Assembly (NCBI GenBank): GCA_905183005.1
Contig: CAJJDO010000031.1
Coordinates: 351,842 to 415,841 of the forward strand
Length of the DNA: 64,000 bases
Direction of reading: 5' to 3'
From: Paramecium pentaurelia
Taxonomy: Eukaryota > Ciliophora > Oligohymenophorea > Peniculida > Parameciidae
Of the stretch, positions 1 through 11,530 are shown piece after piece (the first letter of the stretch is position 1; every line of letters begins with the position of its first letter). The position numbers and the translations under genes are program-made. The notes under the pieces were generated by a model. The model was not told the DNA's origin and ran no database searches. It worked only from the letters and a program-made list of their open reading frames with translations.

Positions 1-47
<47 letters not shown>
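1..47. repeat. (ATT)n microsatellite at window start
   Basis: About fifteen uninterrupted ATT units, probably continuing beyond the window. It sits just upstream of the first RBR gene. It is not the C4A2/C3A3-type telomere repeat of Paramecium, so it does not mark a chromosome end. Confidence 0.95.
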
Positions 48-48
<1 letters not shown>

Positions 49-94
49 ATATATATTTATATTAATTAATTATAGTAATTTATATAGAAATTTG

Positions 95-1085
95 ATGGTT
101 GATTGCAATATTTGTTTTTGTACTTATAAAGAGGAAGAATGCTACACTCTTCCTAACTGTCTTCATAAATTTTGCAAAGCATGCCTTACTGAATAGCTTA
201 AAACTAAAATAGAAAATCAACAAATAGACCTATCAGATTTTAAATGTCCCTAATGTAGTCGACTCTTTAATCCAGAAATCATCGAAAACTTCCTTCCACC
301 CCTCCTTTTTTAAAAGTATTGTGACTTTGCACTTTAATTTAATAAAATTATGGGATTAGAAGATCATGAATTACTCACTAATTGTTTAAATGAGAAATGT
401 ATTGAAAAATTCATCATTTGGAAAGATGCAGGTAAATAGAATAATATAATTTTAGAGTATATGCAATGTCCTTCGTGTAAAATGAAGTTTTGTAGAAAAT
501 GTTCACTTAAATACCATAAAGATGAAGGAATAACTTGTGAATAGTAAAAAGAACTACATAAAGACGAATTTTATCTTGAAATGAAGAAAAATTTAAAAAT
601 ATGTAGATGTCCAAAGTGTAATAATTTGTGTGAAAAGATTTCTGGATGTAATTTTATGTATTGCAGATGCAAGGCAAATTTTTGCTTTCTTTGTGATGCT
701 GAGCTTACTGAAAAAGTAATATTCATATTGATAACAGTACCATTCATCCCATTTTCAAAAAAATGATCCTTATAACAGTCCTTGCCGAGTTTGGTATAAT
801 GAAACTTGGGTAGATCCAGATAAAGTTCCAAAAGTGGAGCCTATTAAAGAAGATAAAATTGTTTAAGTTATTCCCATAGAAGAAAAAGAAAACAATATTC
901 CTTGCCCAAATTGTGGTAATAAATCAAAAGCAGTGAGTCAACTTGTATTCTTTGATAAAGTTATCTAATGTTAAAGTGTAAAATGTTAAAATTAAGCATT
1001 CTGCATTTCTTGTCAAAAAAAAGTGCCAATAGATGACATGATTACTCACTTTAATCAATAGTCATTAGAATGCAAATTTAAATGA
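95..1085 (+). CDS. RBR (RING-IBR-RING) E3 ubiquitin ligase, tandem copy A
   Basis: A 322-aa protein with TAA/TAG read as Gln. RING1 opens at residue 4 (CNIC, then NCLHKFCKAC and CPQC). An IBR follows (CLNEKC ... CPSCKMKFCRKC). RING2 (CRCPKC ... SGCNFMYCRC ... FCFLC) holds the Cys of SGCNFM at the place of the catalytic cysteine of HHARI/Parkin-type ligases, which take ubiquitin as a thioester before passing it to substrate. The C-terminus has a further CPNCGNK...CISC zinc-ribbon-like module. One 22-nt intron lies at 716-737 just after RING2. The stretch at 431-454 looks like a second, 24-nt intron inside the IBR, but it keeps the frame and has no TGA, so retention is equally possible. Start is the first ATG, in a context repeated before copies B and C. 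Substrate unknown. Confidence 0.88.
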
Positions 1086-1249
1086 AAATTAAAATTGACA
1101 AAATTTTATGTTAACATATTTTGCATTTTTTATTAAATTCTATTATACAAAAATTAATTGATTTAGATTTAGATGTGGATTTAAAACTAAAAAACATTAT
1201 AAAAGGTGAATTGGGATTAAATAATTTCACATATTTCTTATAGAATTTG

Positions 1250-2246
1250 ATGGTTTATTGCTATATTTGTTTTTGTACTTATAAAGAGGAAGAATGCTAC
1301 ACTCTTCCTAACTGTCTTCATAAATTTTGCAAAGCATGCCTTACTGAATAGCTTAAAACTAAAATAGAAAATCAACAAATAGACCTATCAGATTTTAAAT
1401 GTCCCTAATGTAGTCGACTCTTTAATCCAGAAATCATCGAAAACTTCCTTCCACCCCTCCTTTTTTAAAAGTATTGTGACTTTGCACTTTAATTTAATAA
1501 AATTATGGGATTAGAAGATCATGAATTACTCACTAATTGTTTAAATGAGAAATGTATTGAAAAATTCATCATTTGGAAAGATGCAGGTAAATAGAATAAT
1601 ATAATTTTAGAGTATATGCAATATCCTTCGTGTAAAATGAAGTTTTGTAGAAAATGTTCACTTAAATATCATAAGGATGAAGGAATAACTTGTGAATAGT
1701 AAAAAGAGTTATAACGAGATTCATTTTATATAGAATTAAAAAATTATTTTAAATTATGTAGATGTCCAAAGTGTCATAATATGTGTGAAAAGATTTCTGG
1801 ATGTAATTTTATGTATTGCAGATGCAAGGCAAATTTTTGCTTTCTTTGTGATGCTGAACTTACAGAAGAAGTAATATTCATTTTGATAACAGAATCATTT
1901 CAAGCATTGGTAAAATGATGACCCATTTAAAAGTCCTTGCCGAGTTTGGTATAATGGAACTTGGATAGATCCAGATAAAGTTCCAAAAGTGGAGCCTATT
2001 AAAGAAGATAAAATAGTTTAAGTTATTCCCATAGAAGAAAAAGAAAATGATATTCCTTGCCCAAATTGTGGTAATAAAGCAAAAGAAGTGAGTCAACTTG
2101 TATTTTATGATAAAGTTATCTAATGTTAAAGTGTCAAATGTTAAAATTAAGCATTTTGCATTTCTTGTCAAACATAACTGGAGATCGACGACTTATCAAT
2201 TCACTTTAATCAAGAGACATTATTATGTAATCTTAATGAATATTGA
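1250..2246 (+). CDS. RBR (RING-IBR-RING) E3 ubiquitin ligase, tandem copy B
   Basis: The second of three head-to-tail RBR paralogues, 324 aa, with the 22-nt intron at 1871-1892. RING1, IBR and RING2 cysteines, including the putative catalytic Cys in SGCNFM, are all kept. The first ~450 bp after the ATG are nearly identical to copies A and C. Divergence appears before RING2 (coding ...RDSFYIELKNYF), just after the intron and in the last ~30 codons, which end in NLNEY instead of CKFK. The block-like similarity suggests recent tandem duplication with gene conversion. The 164-bp spacer from copy A includes a short leader-like block also found before copy C. Confidence 0.88.
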
Positions 2247-2398
2247 GATCTATTGAAAGTTTTATTTCAATTATTTTTCTATTTATGTTATTTTTCTATT
2301 AAAAACAAATTAATTGATTTAGATGTATATGTAAAAATAAAAATATTTTAAAAGGTAAATTAAGATTAAATAATTTCACATATTTCTTATAGAATTTG

Positions 2399-3389
2399 AT
2401 GGTTGATTGCAATATTTGTTTTTGTACTTATAAAGAGGAAGAATGCTACACTCTTCCTAACTGTCTTCATAAATTTTGCAAAGCATGCCTTACTGAATAG
2501 CTTAAAACTAAAATAGAAGCTCAACAAATAGACTTATCAGATTTTAAATGTCCCTAATGTGGTCGACTCTTTAATCCAGAAATCATCGAAAACTTCCTTC
2601 CACCCCTCCTTTTTTAAAAGTATTGTGACTTTGCACTTTAATTTAATAAAATTATGGGATTAGAAGATCATGAATTACTCACTAATTGTTTAAATGAGAA
2701 ATGTATTGAAAAATTCATCATTTGGAAAGATGCAGGTAAATAGAATAATATAATTTTAGAGTATATGCAATGTCCTTCGTGTAAAATGAAGTTTTGTAGA
2801 AAATGTTCACTTAAATACCATAAAGATGAAGGAATAACTTGTGAATAGTAAAAAGAACTACATAAAGACTCATTTTATATTGAAATGAAGAAAAATTTAT
2901 AGATATGTAAATGTCCAAAATGCAATAATATGTGTGAAAAGATTTCTGGATGTAATTTTATGTATTGCAGATGCAAGGCAAATTTTTGCTTTCTTTGTGA
3001 TGCAGAACTTACAGAAGAAGTAATATTCATTTTGATAACAGTATCATTTCAAGCATTGGTAAAATGATGACCCATTTAAAAGTCCTTGCCGAGTTTGGTA
3101 TAATGGGACTTGGGTAGATCCAGATAAAGTTCCAAAAGTTGAGCCTATTAAAGAAGTTAAAATTGTTTAGGTTATTGCCATAGAGGAAAAAGAAAACAAA
3201 ATTCCTTGCCCAAATTGTGGTAATAAATCAAAAGCAGTGAGTCAACTTGTATTCTTTGATAAAGTTATCTAATGTTAAAGTGTAAAATGTTAAAATTAAG
3301 CATTCTGCATTTCTTGTCAAAAAAAAGTGCTGATTTACGACATAATAAGTCACTTTAATCCATAGTCATTAGAATGCAAGTTTAAATGA
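2399..3389 (+). CDS. RBR (RING-IBR-RING) E3 ubiquitin ligase, tandem copy C
   Basis: The third tandem RBR paralogue, 322 aa, with the 22-nt intron at 3020-3041. All zinc ligands and the putative catalytic Cys of RING2 are present, so all three copies look functional. The 3' end (CKFK then TGA) matches copy A, while the sequence just after the intron matches copy B, so C is a mosaic of the other two. It is followed by a convergent minus-strand gene ending at 3797. Confidence 0.88.
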
Positions 3390-3796
3390 AAGGAATTTTA
3401 TCTTTAAATAAATTTGCCCATATAATTTAATTTATAATAATTCTAAAATAATCTGTATCATAATTTCAAAAAAACCTAAAATAACTGAAATATAAAAGAA
3501 TTAAAACTAAAATAAGAATTTTTTTATCATAAAGGCATCATAAAATATCTACTAATTAAAGTAACCAAAATCTATTTAATCCAAATATATAATTTACTTA
3601 AGTTATGAAATTCATGGGAGAAACAATAGTATTCATTAAAATATTAAAAGAAAACTAATCTAAAATCATGTATGATTAATATATTATCAAATAGTTTTTG
3701 ATAAGAATTTTAGTTAATTCAAAAATAAAATTATTTATTTAGATTATTAATTGTAAGGCATTATCTACAAATTTATGAATTCAACAAATAGATATT
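3390..3796. other. AT-rich spacer between converging genes
   Basis: About 400 bp between the 3' end of RBR copy C and the 3' end of the minus-strand gene at 3797. It is very AT-rich with no supported ORF, RNA gene or repeat, and presumably holds both 3' UTRs. Confidence 0.6.
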
Positions 3797-4620
3797 TCAT
3801 TCTATGTAATTTATATAATTATTTCCTTTTAAATACTGATCAATATCTATTATATGTAGATTATCATCCATTCTTTTCATGTCTCTTAAATTTGATTACT
3901 CATTTTTTGCACTTATGAAATTACAATTCATAATTTCACTCTCAAGACGTATGCTATGGAATTCTTCATCATTTTCATCATTTTTATAGATAGTCTCCTT
4001 TTTATCATTCAAAATTATGATTGATCCTTAAGTTTTAAATGAGACATCAATAAAAAGGGAAAGAGTTGCTTTATCTGTAACAAATGGTCTTTTTCTCCAT
4101 ACACAAAGAAAATCATGTCCGTTGATATTTTAGTTGAAATCTAAATTTAAATAGCATTTAATTTACGCCTGATTTCTAATGGTTTATTTCTTTATCTTCC
4201 TAGATGAACACCTACACGAAAAATATTTTCAAGGTTGTAAACTTAAAAATCAAAGCATTTAATATCATATTTTAGAGTATGTTTATGGTTCTTAAATCAA
4301 TTAAATAGCATGTGTTAATACCTCATTAATTCTCTATAAATTTGGGACATTAAAGAATGCTCTACAATTCTTTCCAATCTCAAAGGTTACAAGTCATTTA
4401 TTTTTTGAAAGTATTCAGTAGTAAGTTCTTATAGTTTCTCTTCATTAATAATTCTTCTCCAATCAGTGAACCCATTTAATTATCCATCCTTTGGTTCATG
4501 AGGAAATCTAAGATGTAAACAATAGTCATACCCTCCAAATTTCCAAGGAAATTGAAGATTGCTTAATTCTATGGTCTCTTTAATATATTCTCTCGTTTTA
4601 GCCTTGAATACTCTTAGCAT
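3797..4620 (-). pseudogene. Unknown protein gene with one in-frame TGA
   Basis: Reads as ~265 codons from MLRVFKAKTREYIKE to a terminal TGA at 3797, with one 26-nt intron at 4141-4166; total minus intron is divisible by three. Apart from a single in-frame TGA at 4297-4299 the frame is protein-like (e.g. FPWKFGGYDYCLHLRFPHEP before it and NIFRVGVHLGRQRNKPLE after it). A 31-nt GT...AG segment spans this TGA, but removing it breaks the frame. So it is either a recently inactivated gene, a sequence error or two genes. No family recognised. It starts 31 bp after the end of the same-strand cyclic-nucleotide-binding gene. Confidence 0.5.
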
Positions 4621-4651
4621 ATAATTTAAAAATTAAAAATAAAAATGAAAC

Positions 4652-6175
4652 TCACTCATACTGCGAAGTTAATATTTTGAGATGCTTATCTCTCCTTATT
4701 ATTTTGTATTAACTATTAAATTATTTCGAAGCATTCACTTAATTCTATTTAACTTAATCATATTTCTTTTCTTTAATCTTTAAAGTATTATAATCAAATG
4801 AATATTATCTTAGATGAGAATAAATTGCATCTGTGACTATTTAAACTTTTTATTTTTATTCGCTTTCCTTTTATCTTGTACTTTTAACCAATTATTCAAA
4901 AGTCAAAGGATTGTTTTATACATGGTAATTATGAAAATATTGCAAATCTGTTTATTGGAAAACTATTTATGATTACATCAAATATACCATGAAAGAATTA
5001 AGATTTAGATATAAACAATAAAAAGCAATCTGTTTTCGCGTCTATAGTTTCATTTCTTTTTCTATCTGAATCAAATTCTGAATCCAGTATATCATAATAA
5101 CCAACTAATGATCCTGCTTTATATTCGATATTAAAGGATAAAGTTCTTGTGATGGTTTGACTCATCCATTTTTTTTAATTCTAAAGATAAACAAAAATTT
5201 ACTATTGGCCATCTATTTTAGTCTTCTAAATCCATGACAACGGTCTTTGCTAGATTCCCATGTTTAACAATATAAAGATGATCAACTAAATCACCAGCAC
5301 TATATAAGTTCTCATTAGGAGTTAAATATTTGCCTTAAAGAGCATTGCAAAACTTTTTTAGTTTCTCCTCAGAGAAATGGGCAAATAATTATAGACTTCT
5401 AATAAATTGTTCCTATTTTACACTTTCTGCCTTCATAATATTATTAAGGATTGTAACATAATCAATTCGATTTAAGATTAATAAATGAGTTGAACCAAGT
5501 GATTTCAAAGTAGCATTTCTAGGTTAATCATTGTCTAAAGCATTTCTACCTATAATATTTTTGGGCCCTAATTTTTTATTTTTCCCTACTACTTCAACAA
5601 ATCCATCAAAAATTACATACATACAATCACCTTTATCACCTTTATTACATATTATTTCATTCTCTTCATAAGATTTTGCAAATAATCTACCAGATATCTG
5701 CTTCAACATTTACATTGGCATCAATCGAAAAAAATCTAGTTTCACTAGATAATTAGCAACAATTTCTTTCAACTCATCTGATCTCTTGAAAGGACTTTTA
5801 TAATGTAAATCCTTACTCTTATTCACAGATTGAAAAGACTTTAAGGTGATAATCGAAATATTTAGATTTGCGAAGCTTTATAAAATCTGTCCTTCCTTTT
5901 AACCAATTTGGGAACTCATACTTATCCAATTAAGCTGACTAACACACTACAGGTGTAACTGTATCAATGTCATAAAAATTCATAACTGTAGATGTTTTTG
6001 GTTTTTTCACATTGAAAATTTTCCTGAATAATTATAGTTTGGCTTCTTTTGAAGGAGAAAATGGTTTGTAGGTATTTAAGTCTTATTTAGGAGTAGAGAG
6101 TTAAGTAGTTCTAAAAGTTGAATTGGTAAGAGGTTTTTTGGATTCGAGACTAACAGATCGTCTTTGGTTCATCAT
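4652..6175 (-). CDS. Protein with two cyclic-nucleotide-binding domains
   Basis: A soluble protein of ~484 aa without membrane segments, so a PKA-R/PKG-like sensor rather than a channel. CNBD1 includes MYVIFDGFVEVVGKN and a phosphate-binding-cassette-like IIGRNALDNDQPRNAT: the Arg that grips the phosphate is kept, but the Glu of canonical FGELAL is Arg. CNBD2 (ENLYSAGDLVDHLYIVKHG ... GSLVGYYDIL) lacks a recognisable cassette and may be structural. Introns: 5181-5202 (22 nt), 4963-4987 (25 nt), and probably 5818-5839, which starts GTC instead of GTA; without it there is a 1-nt frameshift. No kinase domain follows, so a partner or a regulatory role is implied. It diverges from the gene starting at 6781/7933. 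Confidence 0.75.
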
Positions 6176-6202
6176 AATATTAAATTTTTATTTTAAATAT
6201 AG

Positions 6203-8505
6203 ACAAAAAGTATAGTATAATTCTTACTATGTCTTATTACAAGTCATAGTTATTTGTAGTTTCATATTCTTATAAAACATATTTTATATGAGAATGTTTG
6301 CTGATAAAAGATTGAATATATTTTAAGTAATAAATTATAAATATACAACAGAAAACCATAATCTTAATTGCTAGATCATAAAATTAATAAAGAAGTTTTT
6401 GTTAAACTCTATATTTAAATTTCTAATAGAAATGAACTATTAAAATACTTAATTCATTTTCATCATTATAAAAAACAAAAGTATCTAAGTATATAAATTT
6501 TTGATAAGAACATTTTTATATATCTATCAAACAGTTATTTAAGAGAAGTTGAATAATTTAATAAATGGGGGATGAAATCAAAATGAATTTAAATTTATAT
6601 AGTCTAATGTTAAATACTTTATTTGAATCTTAAGTTAATTGAGGCATATTTAATAATAAGAATCTTCATTGAAAATTAGAAAACTATAAGATAGAATATT
6701 TCATAATAAATATTATTCTCTTGAATGTCTTAACCATTAGTGTTAATCTATATATTCTCATAATTAAATTACGTTAAAAAATGAATACAGTTTGTCAACA
6801 GAAGACTGCCACTCCTTGTAGGTTCGAAACTACACAATCGTATCTTCTTGATTAATCACCTAAAATATAATATAGAAGAGTAAATTCTCCAGGTTTACCT
6901 GATTGCTCTTTTAGAAGGAGTCACAAATCATCAGTTGATAAGCGGAATTACATGACTTTAGGATAAATGGATATCTAATAATTATTGAAACCTACAAGAT
7001 CAGTTGAAGAAAGTCCTGAACAAAAGTTAAAACCTTATTATGTGAAAGGAGAGGACATTCTCGATCATCATTAGCATTCATTCAATCCATAATAATATAT
7101 GAGTGTAAAAGAGGATAAAGAAATATAAGTAGAAGAGGAACCTTTTGAATCTCCACCAAAAATGGAAATTTTTTCGAAACCTTAAATAAGAAAGCAAATG
7201 AAAATGGTTGATAAAATTGAGAGTGATAAGGTGAGTGTCGAGATATTCATGTCTGAATAAGATGAGAACTCACTTATTTTTACAGGTATAACCAAAAGAA
7301 TATTACCATCTCCTGAAGAAAACAAATAAATCTTAATGCAGAATTTACAATAANACAAAAAGTATAGTATAATTCTTACTATGTCTTATTACAAGTCATA
7401 GTTATTTGTAGTTTCATATTCTTATAAAACATATTTTATATGAGAATGTTTGCTGATAAAAGATTGAATATATTTTAAGTAATAAATTATAAATATACAA
7501 CAGAAAACCATAATCTTAATTGCTAGATCATAAAATTAATAAAGAAGTTTTTGTTAAACTCTATATTTAAATTTCTAATAGAAATGAACTATTAAAATAC
7601 TTAATTCATTTTCATCATTATAAAAAACAAAAGTATCTAAGTATATAAATTTTTGATAAGAACATTTTTATATATCTATCAAACAGTTATTTAAGAGAAG
7701 TTGAATAATTTAATAAATGGGGGATGAAATCAAAATGAATTTAAATTTATATAGTCTAATGTTAAATACTTTATTTGAATCTTAAGTTAATTGAGGCATA
7801 TTTAATAATAAGAATCTTCATTGAAAATTAGAAAACTATAAGATAGAATATTTCATAATAAATATTATTCTCTTGAATGTCTTAACCATTAGTGTTAATC
7901 TATATATTCTCATAATTAAATTACGTTAAAAAATGAATACAGTTTGTCAACAGAAGACTGCCACTCCTTGTAGGTTCGAAACTACACAATCGTATCTTCT
8001 TGATTAATCACCTAAAATATAATATAGAAGAGTAAATTCTCCAGGTTTACCTGATTGCTCTTTTAGAAGGAGTCACAAATCATCAGTTGATAAGCGGAAT
8101 TACATGACTTTAGGATAAATGGATATCTAATAATTATTGAAACCTACAAGATCAGTTGAAGAAAGTCCTGAACAAAAGTTAAAACCTTATTATGTGAAAG
8201 GAGAGGACATTCTCGATCATCATTAGCATTCATTCAATCCATAATAATATATGAGTGTAAAAGAGGATAAAGAAATATAAGTAGAAGAGGAACCTTTTGA
8301 ATCTCCACCAAAAATGGAAATTTTTTCGAAACCTTAAATAAGAAAGCAAATGAAAATGGTTGATAAAATTGAGAGTGATAAGGTGAGTGTCGAGATATTC
8401 ATGTCTGAATAAGATGAGAACTCACTTATTTTTACAGGTATAACCAAAAGAATATTACCATCTCCTGAAGAAAACAAATAAATCTTAATGCAGAATTTAC
8501 AATAA
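6203..8505. repeat. 1151-bp perfect duplication abutting a single N (likely assembly artefact)
   Basis: Bases 6203-7353 recur at 7355-8505 with a period of 1152, separated by one N at 7354. The duplicated block holds the promoter region and the first 191 codons of the gene at 7933. The second copy runs on past the end of the first into the complete gene. This is what two unmerged overlapping contig ends look like. The same pattern occurs at the other N positions of the window. Confidence 0.9.
6781..7353 (+). CDS. Truncated duplicate of the Ser/Gln-rich protein gene at 7933
   Basis: Codons 1-191 of the gene described at 7933, cut by the N at 7354. It is identical to the full copy, including 422 bp upstream of its ATG. 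It should be treated as an assembly copy, not a second gene. Confidence 0.85.
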
Positions 8506-9003
8506 TTATTTACATCAATTGACAAAAATGCTAACTAAAATAAATTCTAAAATTACATAAAGATGGAATCATTAGAATAATCAATTTTCCATCAGCATTT
8601 GAATAAATCAACTTAACAAGATTTTCTATCTATTTCTTCTGCACAATCTTTTTAATAATAAAAATGCTCTTCTTAAACTAATTTCAGAAGAAATTCAGCA
8701 ATTGTACCTAAATAACAATCAAAATGGAATAATTCAACCAAAGCTGATAAATTTAAAAATAATTGTTTCTCCAATAAATAATCAAAAAGTCCCTTTTTAA
8801 AAGTCTAAAATCAAAAAGTTTCCATTAATAAACCAAAATTGTAGCAAATTAATCAAAATATCTCTTCTCCTCAAAAAGTGCCAACCCAAAAAAAATAACA
8901 ACTAACTTAATAAAATAGATCAACTGTATAGAAAGTAAGATCTTTTCATATAACTCCTGAAAAAATCAACGATTGCATTTATGACGAAAGATTTTATAAA
9001 TGA
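7933..9003 (+). CDS. Unknown Ser/Gln/Lys-rich protein, 356 aa
   Basis: An intronless frame of 357 codons from MNTVCQQKTATPCRFETT to YDERFYK and TGA. It is low complexity and rich in Ser, Gln, Lys and Asn, with short proline-containing patches (RRVNSPGLPDCSFRR, EEEPFESPPKMEIFSKP) that look like phosphorylation targets. No domain, signal peptide or membrane segment seen. Divergent promoter with the minus-strand CNBD gene. The first ATG of the frame was chosen. Function unknown; probably intrinsically disordered. Confidence 0.75.
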
Positions 9004-9036
9004 AATTATTATATATATATGTATAAACATAATACT

Positions 9037-9674
9037 TCACTTTATTTAAATAGTTCCTAAACCGCAGAGATTTATCACTGATTTTATATGAATAACTCCA
9101 ACCTTTGGAACTTCAAAATTCATAAATCCATTTGATAACCAATTAGAAATATCCAATTTAATAATATGATGTAATTTTCTCATTTTATTAACAAACCTTT
9201 TTGTATCGCCATTTAAAATATCTAACACAATCTCCTCTAATATGATTAGCCCATTTTCTAGTATATGTTTGATGACTAAATGATGAAATTTATACCTATC
9301 CTTCATGGATTTTAATGACCTTTTTTATTTTCCCCTCCTAATTTTAAGAACTCTCTTCAAAAATATTATTATGCAATTTACTGTGGTTCGCTTTTTATTT
9401 TAATGTCTGTACATCATAAAAGTTCGATCTAAATACATACTTATTAGCTGACAAAGCTTTCAATTTTATTTTATTTTACCTGTCCTTCAAAAATAGATAG
9501 AGATTATGTCGATTTTTTATATAAATTTTCTTATATCAGATCTTTTAAATTATTCTTGCTAAAATAATGTTCCTCTTTCAATTTCGTTGTTTATTTAATT
9601 TATTTAAACTAAAGTTATGTAAGCTTGAATACATAAGGAATATATATTTTGTTGTGAGATTAAATTCTAATCAT
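9037..9674 (-). CDS. Unknown basic/hydrophobic protein (tentative model)
   Basis: A 204-codon model from MIRIQSHNKIYIPYVF to LCGLGTIQIK, with one 23-nt intron at 9457-9479. It has no internal TGA, and the length is divisible by three. The C-terminal part (ILENGLIILEEIVLDILNG...) reads well. However, another frame of the same strand (around 9490-9720, starting MEDLKQGSILKKLYQ) is equally protein-like, so the 5' half may belong to a different exon. No family recognised. Confidence 0.35.
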
Positions 9675-10480
9675 TGAGTATTTAATAAAGTTTCTTCAAA
9701 ATTGAACCTTATTTTAAATCCTCCATAAAATTTAGATTAATTATACAGAAGGTTGTTATTTCTTTAAGTTAAATTTACCTTGCCTTATCAATATTTGTTA
9801 TGAAAAAGGCACCACCCATATATTTGATCTATAAACTGTATATACTTGACCCCATTCTTTATGGGTATTTTTTTTTTTACTTAAACTTTTTAAAATATCC
9901 ATTAAAATTTTTGAGATATTTGGTAAATTCTCTTCTTTAATTATAAAATGAATGCAATATTATCCAAAGTCTTCTTATACATATTCAATCTGTAATTAGT
10001 AATTTTATATAATAGATTATTATTCATATTGTAATTGTAGTTCATATTAAAAAATTTTAGAAATTACAATCCTTTTTTTTCCAAAAGTTGAAGAAAAGGA
10101 TGGATAACAATATGATTAATGAATTATACACTCTGTTCCAATAAGGGATAATGAAATTAATTTTCTTCAAATTGCTTCTATGTTTCATCTAATTAAATTA
10201 TCCATTCAACAACATTTTGGTCTTAACTATTTAAATGTTTCATAATCAATTGACTCTTTTACAAATAATATTTAGCATCAATCATGCCTTCTGAATGTTC
10301 CTTCACTCTTCATCAAAATAATTAAATAATTAAAAATTCTAAAGGCAAATCTAGATTAGTAATTGTACATAGTGAATTTCCTATTTTGATAAAAGTAAAT
10401 TGATATTGGTTTTCATCTATTCTTGAATCGAATTGATTTTAAGAAAATCATAACATAAAAATTGAAAATTTACTTTGCAT
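9675..10480 (-). pseudogene. Unresolved, interrupted coding region
   Basis: The minus strand carries protein-like stretches such as GMIDAKYYLQKSQLIMKHLN, VVEWIIQLDETQKQFEE and LDNIAFILQLKKR in one continuous frame. That frame is broken by two adjacent TGA codons near 10310-10315 and another at 9788-9790, with no GT donor near enough to splice them out. Parts of other frames are open across the same DNA. The simplest reading is a decaying gene, possibly continuous with the model at 9037-9674. Family not recognised. Confidence 0.35.
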
Positions 10481-10513
10481 TATTATAAATTAAAATTTCC
10501 AACAGCATAAAAC

Positions 10514-11530
10514 ATGAATATGAATTCTGAATAAACTAAATAGTTGTAAGAGTGGAAATTAAAATACATAAAGTTGAATCCAATATTGCTTATTTTAATG
10601 GGTATGATTAATTAAACTAATTCAGGATTGGTATTAATTGCATTTGGAATTGTATCACAAACAGTTGATATAGAATATGAATATATATCAACTAGATATG
10701 ATGAAATTTGTGCTTAGAAGAATTCCTGTATTGTAAATTACATAATTAATTATTGTAGATCAACATTGATGTACCATCTAAAATGAAATCTCCTGTATTT
10801 TTTTCATACGAAGTTTCATCTTTCTTTTAAAACACAGATAAATACTTTAATAGCATCCCATATGATTAATTGTATGGAGACTCAGATTTTGATACTTCAA
10901 TTTGTGATCAATATAAAACTAATCAAGAAATGGGAAAAACTTTGAGTGTTACTGGAAAAGCTTTAGCATAAGATGAAATAGCTATACCATGTGGTATTGC
11001 TGCATATTCATATATGAATGGTAATGATGAAAGTTAAATTATTTTTAAGATGAATTTTCATTGATTAAAGATGGTAAACAAATTCCAATTACTGATAAAG
11101 GTATTGCATGGGAATCTGATAGAGAAAAATTTACAAATATAAATTTAGATAAATAATGGATAGACATGGAATCAGGTGATTATTTTCATTTAAATTAGAA
11201 AGATTTATAAATTGGATGAGACCATCTCCTTTAAGTAGATTTAGGAAATTATGGGGAAGAATAGATTAAGATTTAGAATCTGGAAAATATACAGTTAACA
11301 TTCAGATTAGTAAATAATTAAAAATATATACAATATTAGAAACCAATGATGCCTTTACAGAAACTAAGAAATATGTTCTTCTACATAATAATGGATAATT
11401 CTCAGATCCAATTTTAGTGATAACATTACCATGTCTCTGTATTGGCCCATTTTTAATTATTTTTGGGCTAATAAATTTGATTTATTGGGGGAAAAAATAA
11501 AATTTGATCAAAAAATACAGAATTTATTGA
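10514..11530 (+). CDS. CDC50/LEM3-family P4-ATPase beta subunit
   Basis: A 304-aa protein. CDC50 proteins partner P4-ATPase flippases and escort them from the ER. Visible hallmarks: an N-terminal membrane segment (NPILLILMGLVLIAFGIVS), PVFFSYEVSSFFQNTDKYFN (family: ...YYGLSNFYQNHRRYV), PCGIAAYSYMN, KGIAWESDREKF, SERFINWMRPSPLSRFRKLW (family: IVWMRTAALPTFRKLY), and a C-terminal membrane segment. Length is near the family's 300-370 aa. Four introns were placed: 10602-10625, 10733-10758, 11021-11049 and 11176-11198 (24, 26, 29, 23 nt). The last starts GTG. Total minus introns is exactly 305 codons. Confidence 0.92.

Noticed and set aside
1..47. Telomere
   Set aside because: ATT repeats are not the C/A-rich Paramecium telomere unit, and coding sequence starts within 95 bp.
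1878..2171. 97-codon minus-strand ORF
   Set aside because: Antisense to RBR copy B; the sense strand has a clear domain structure.
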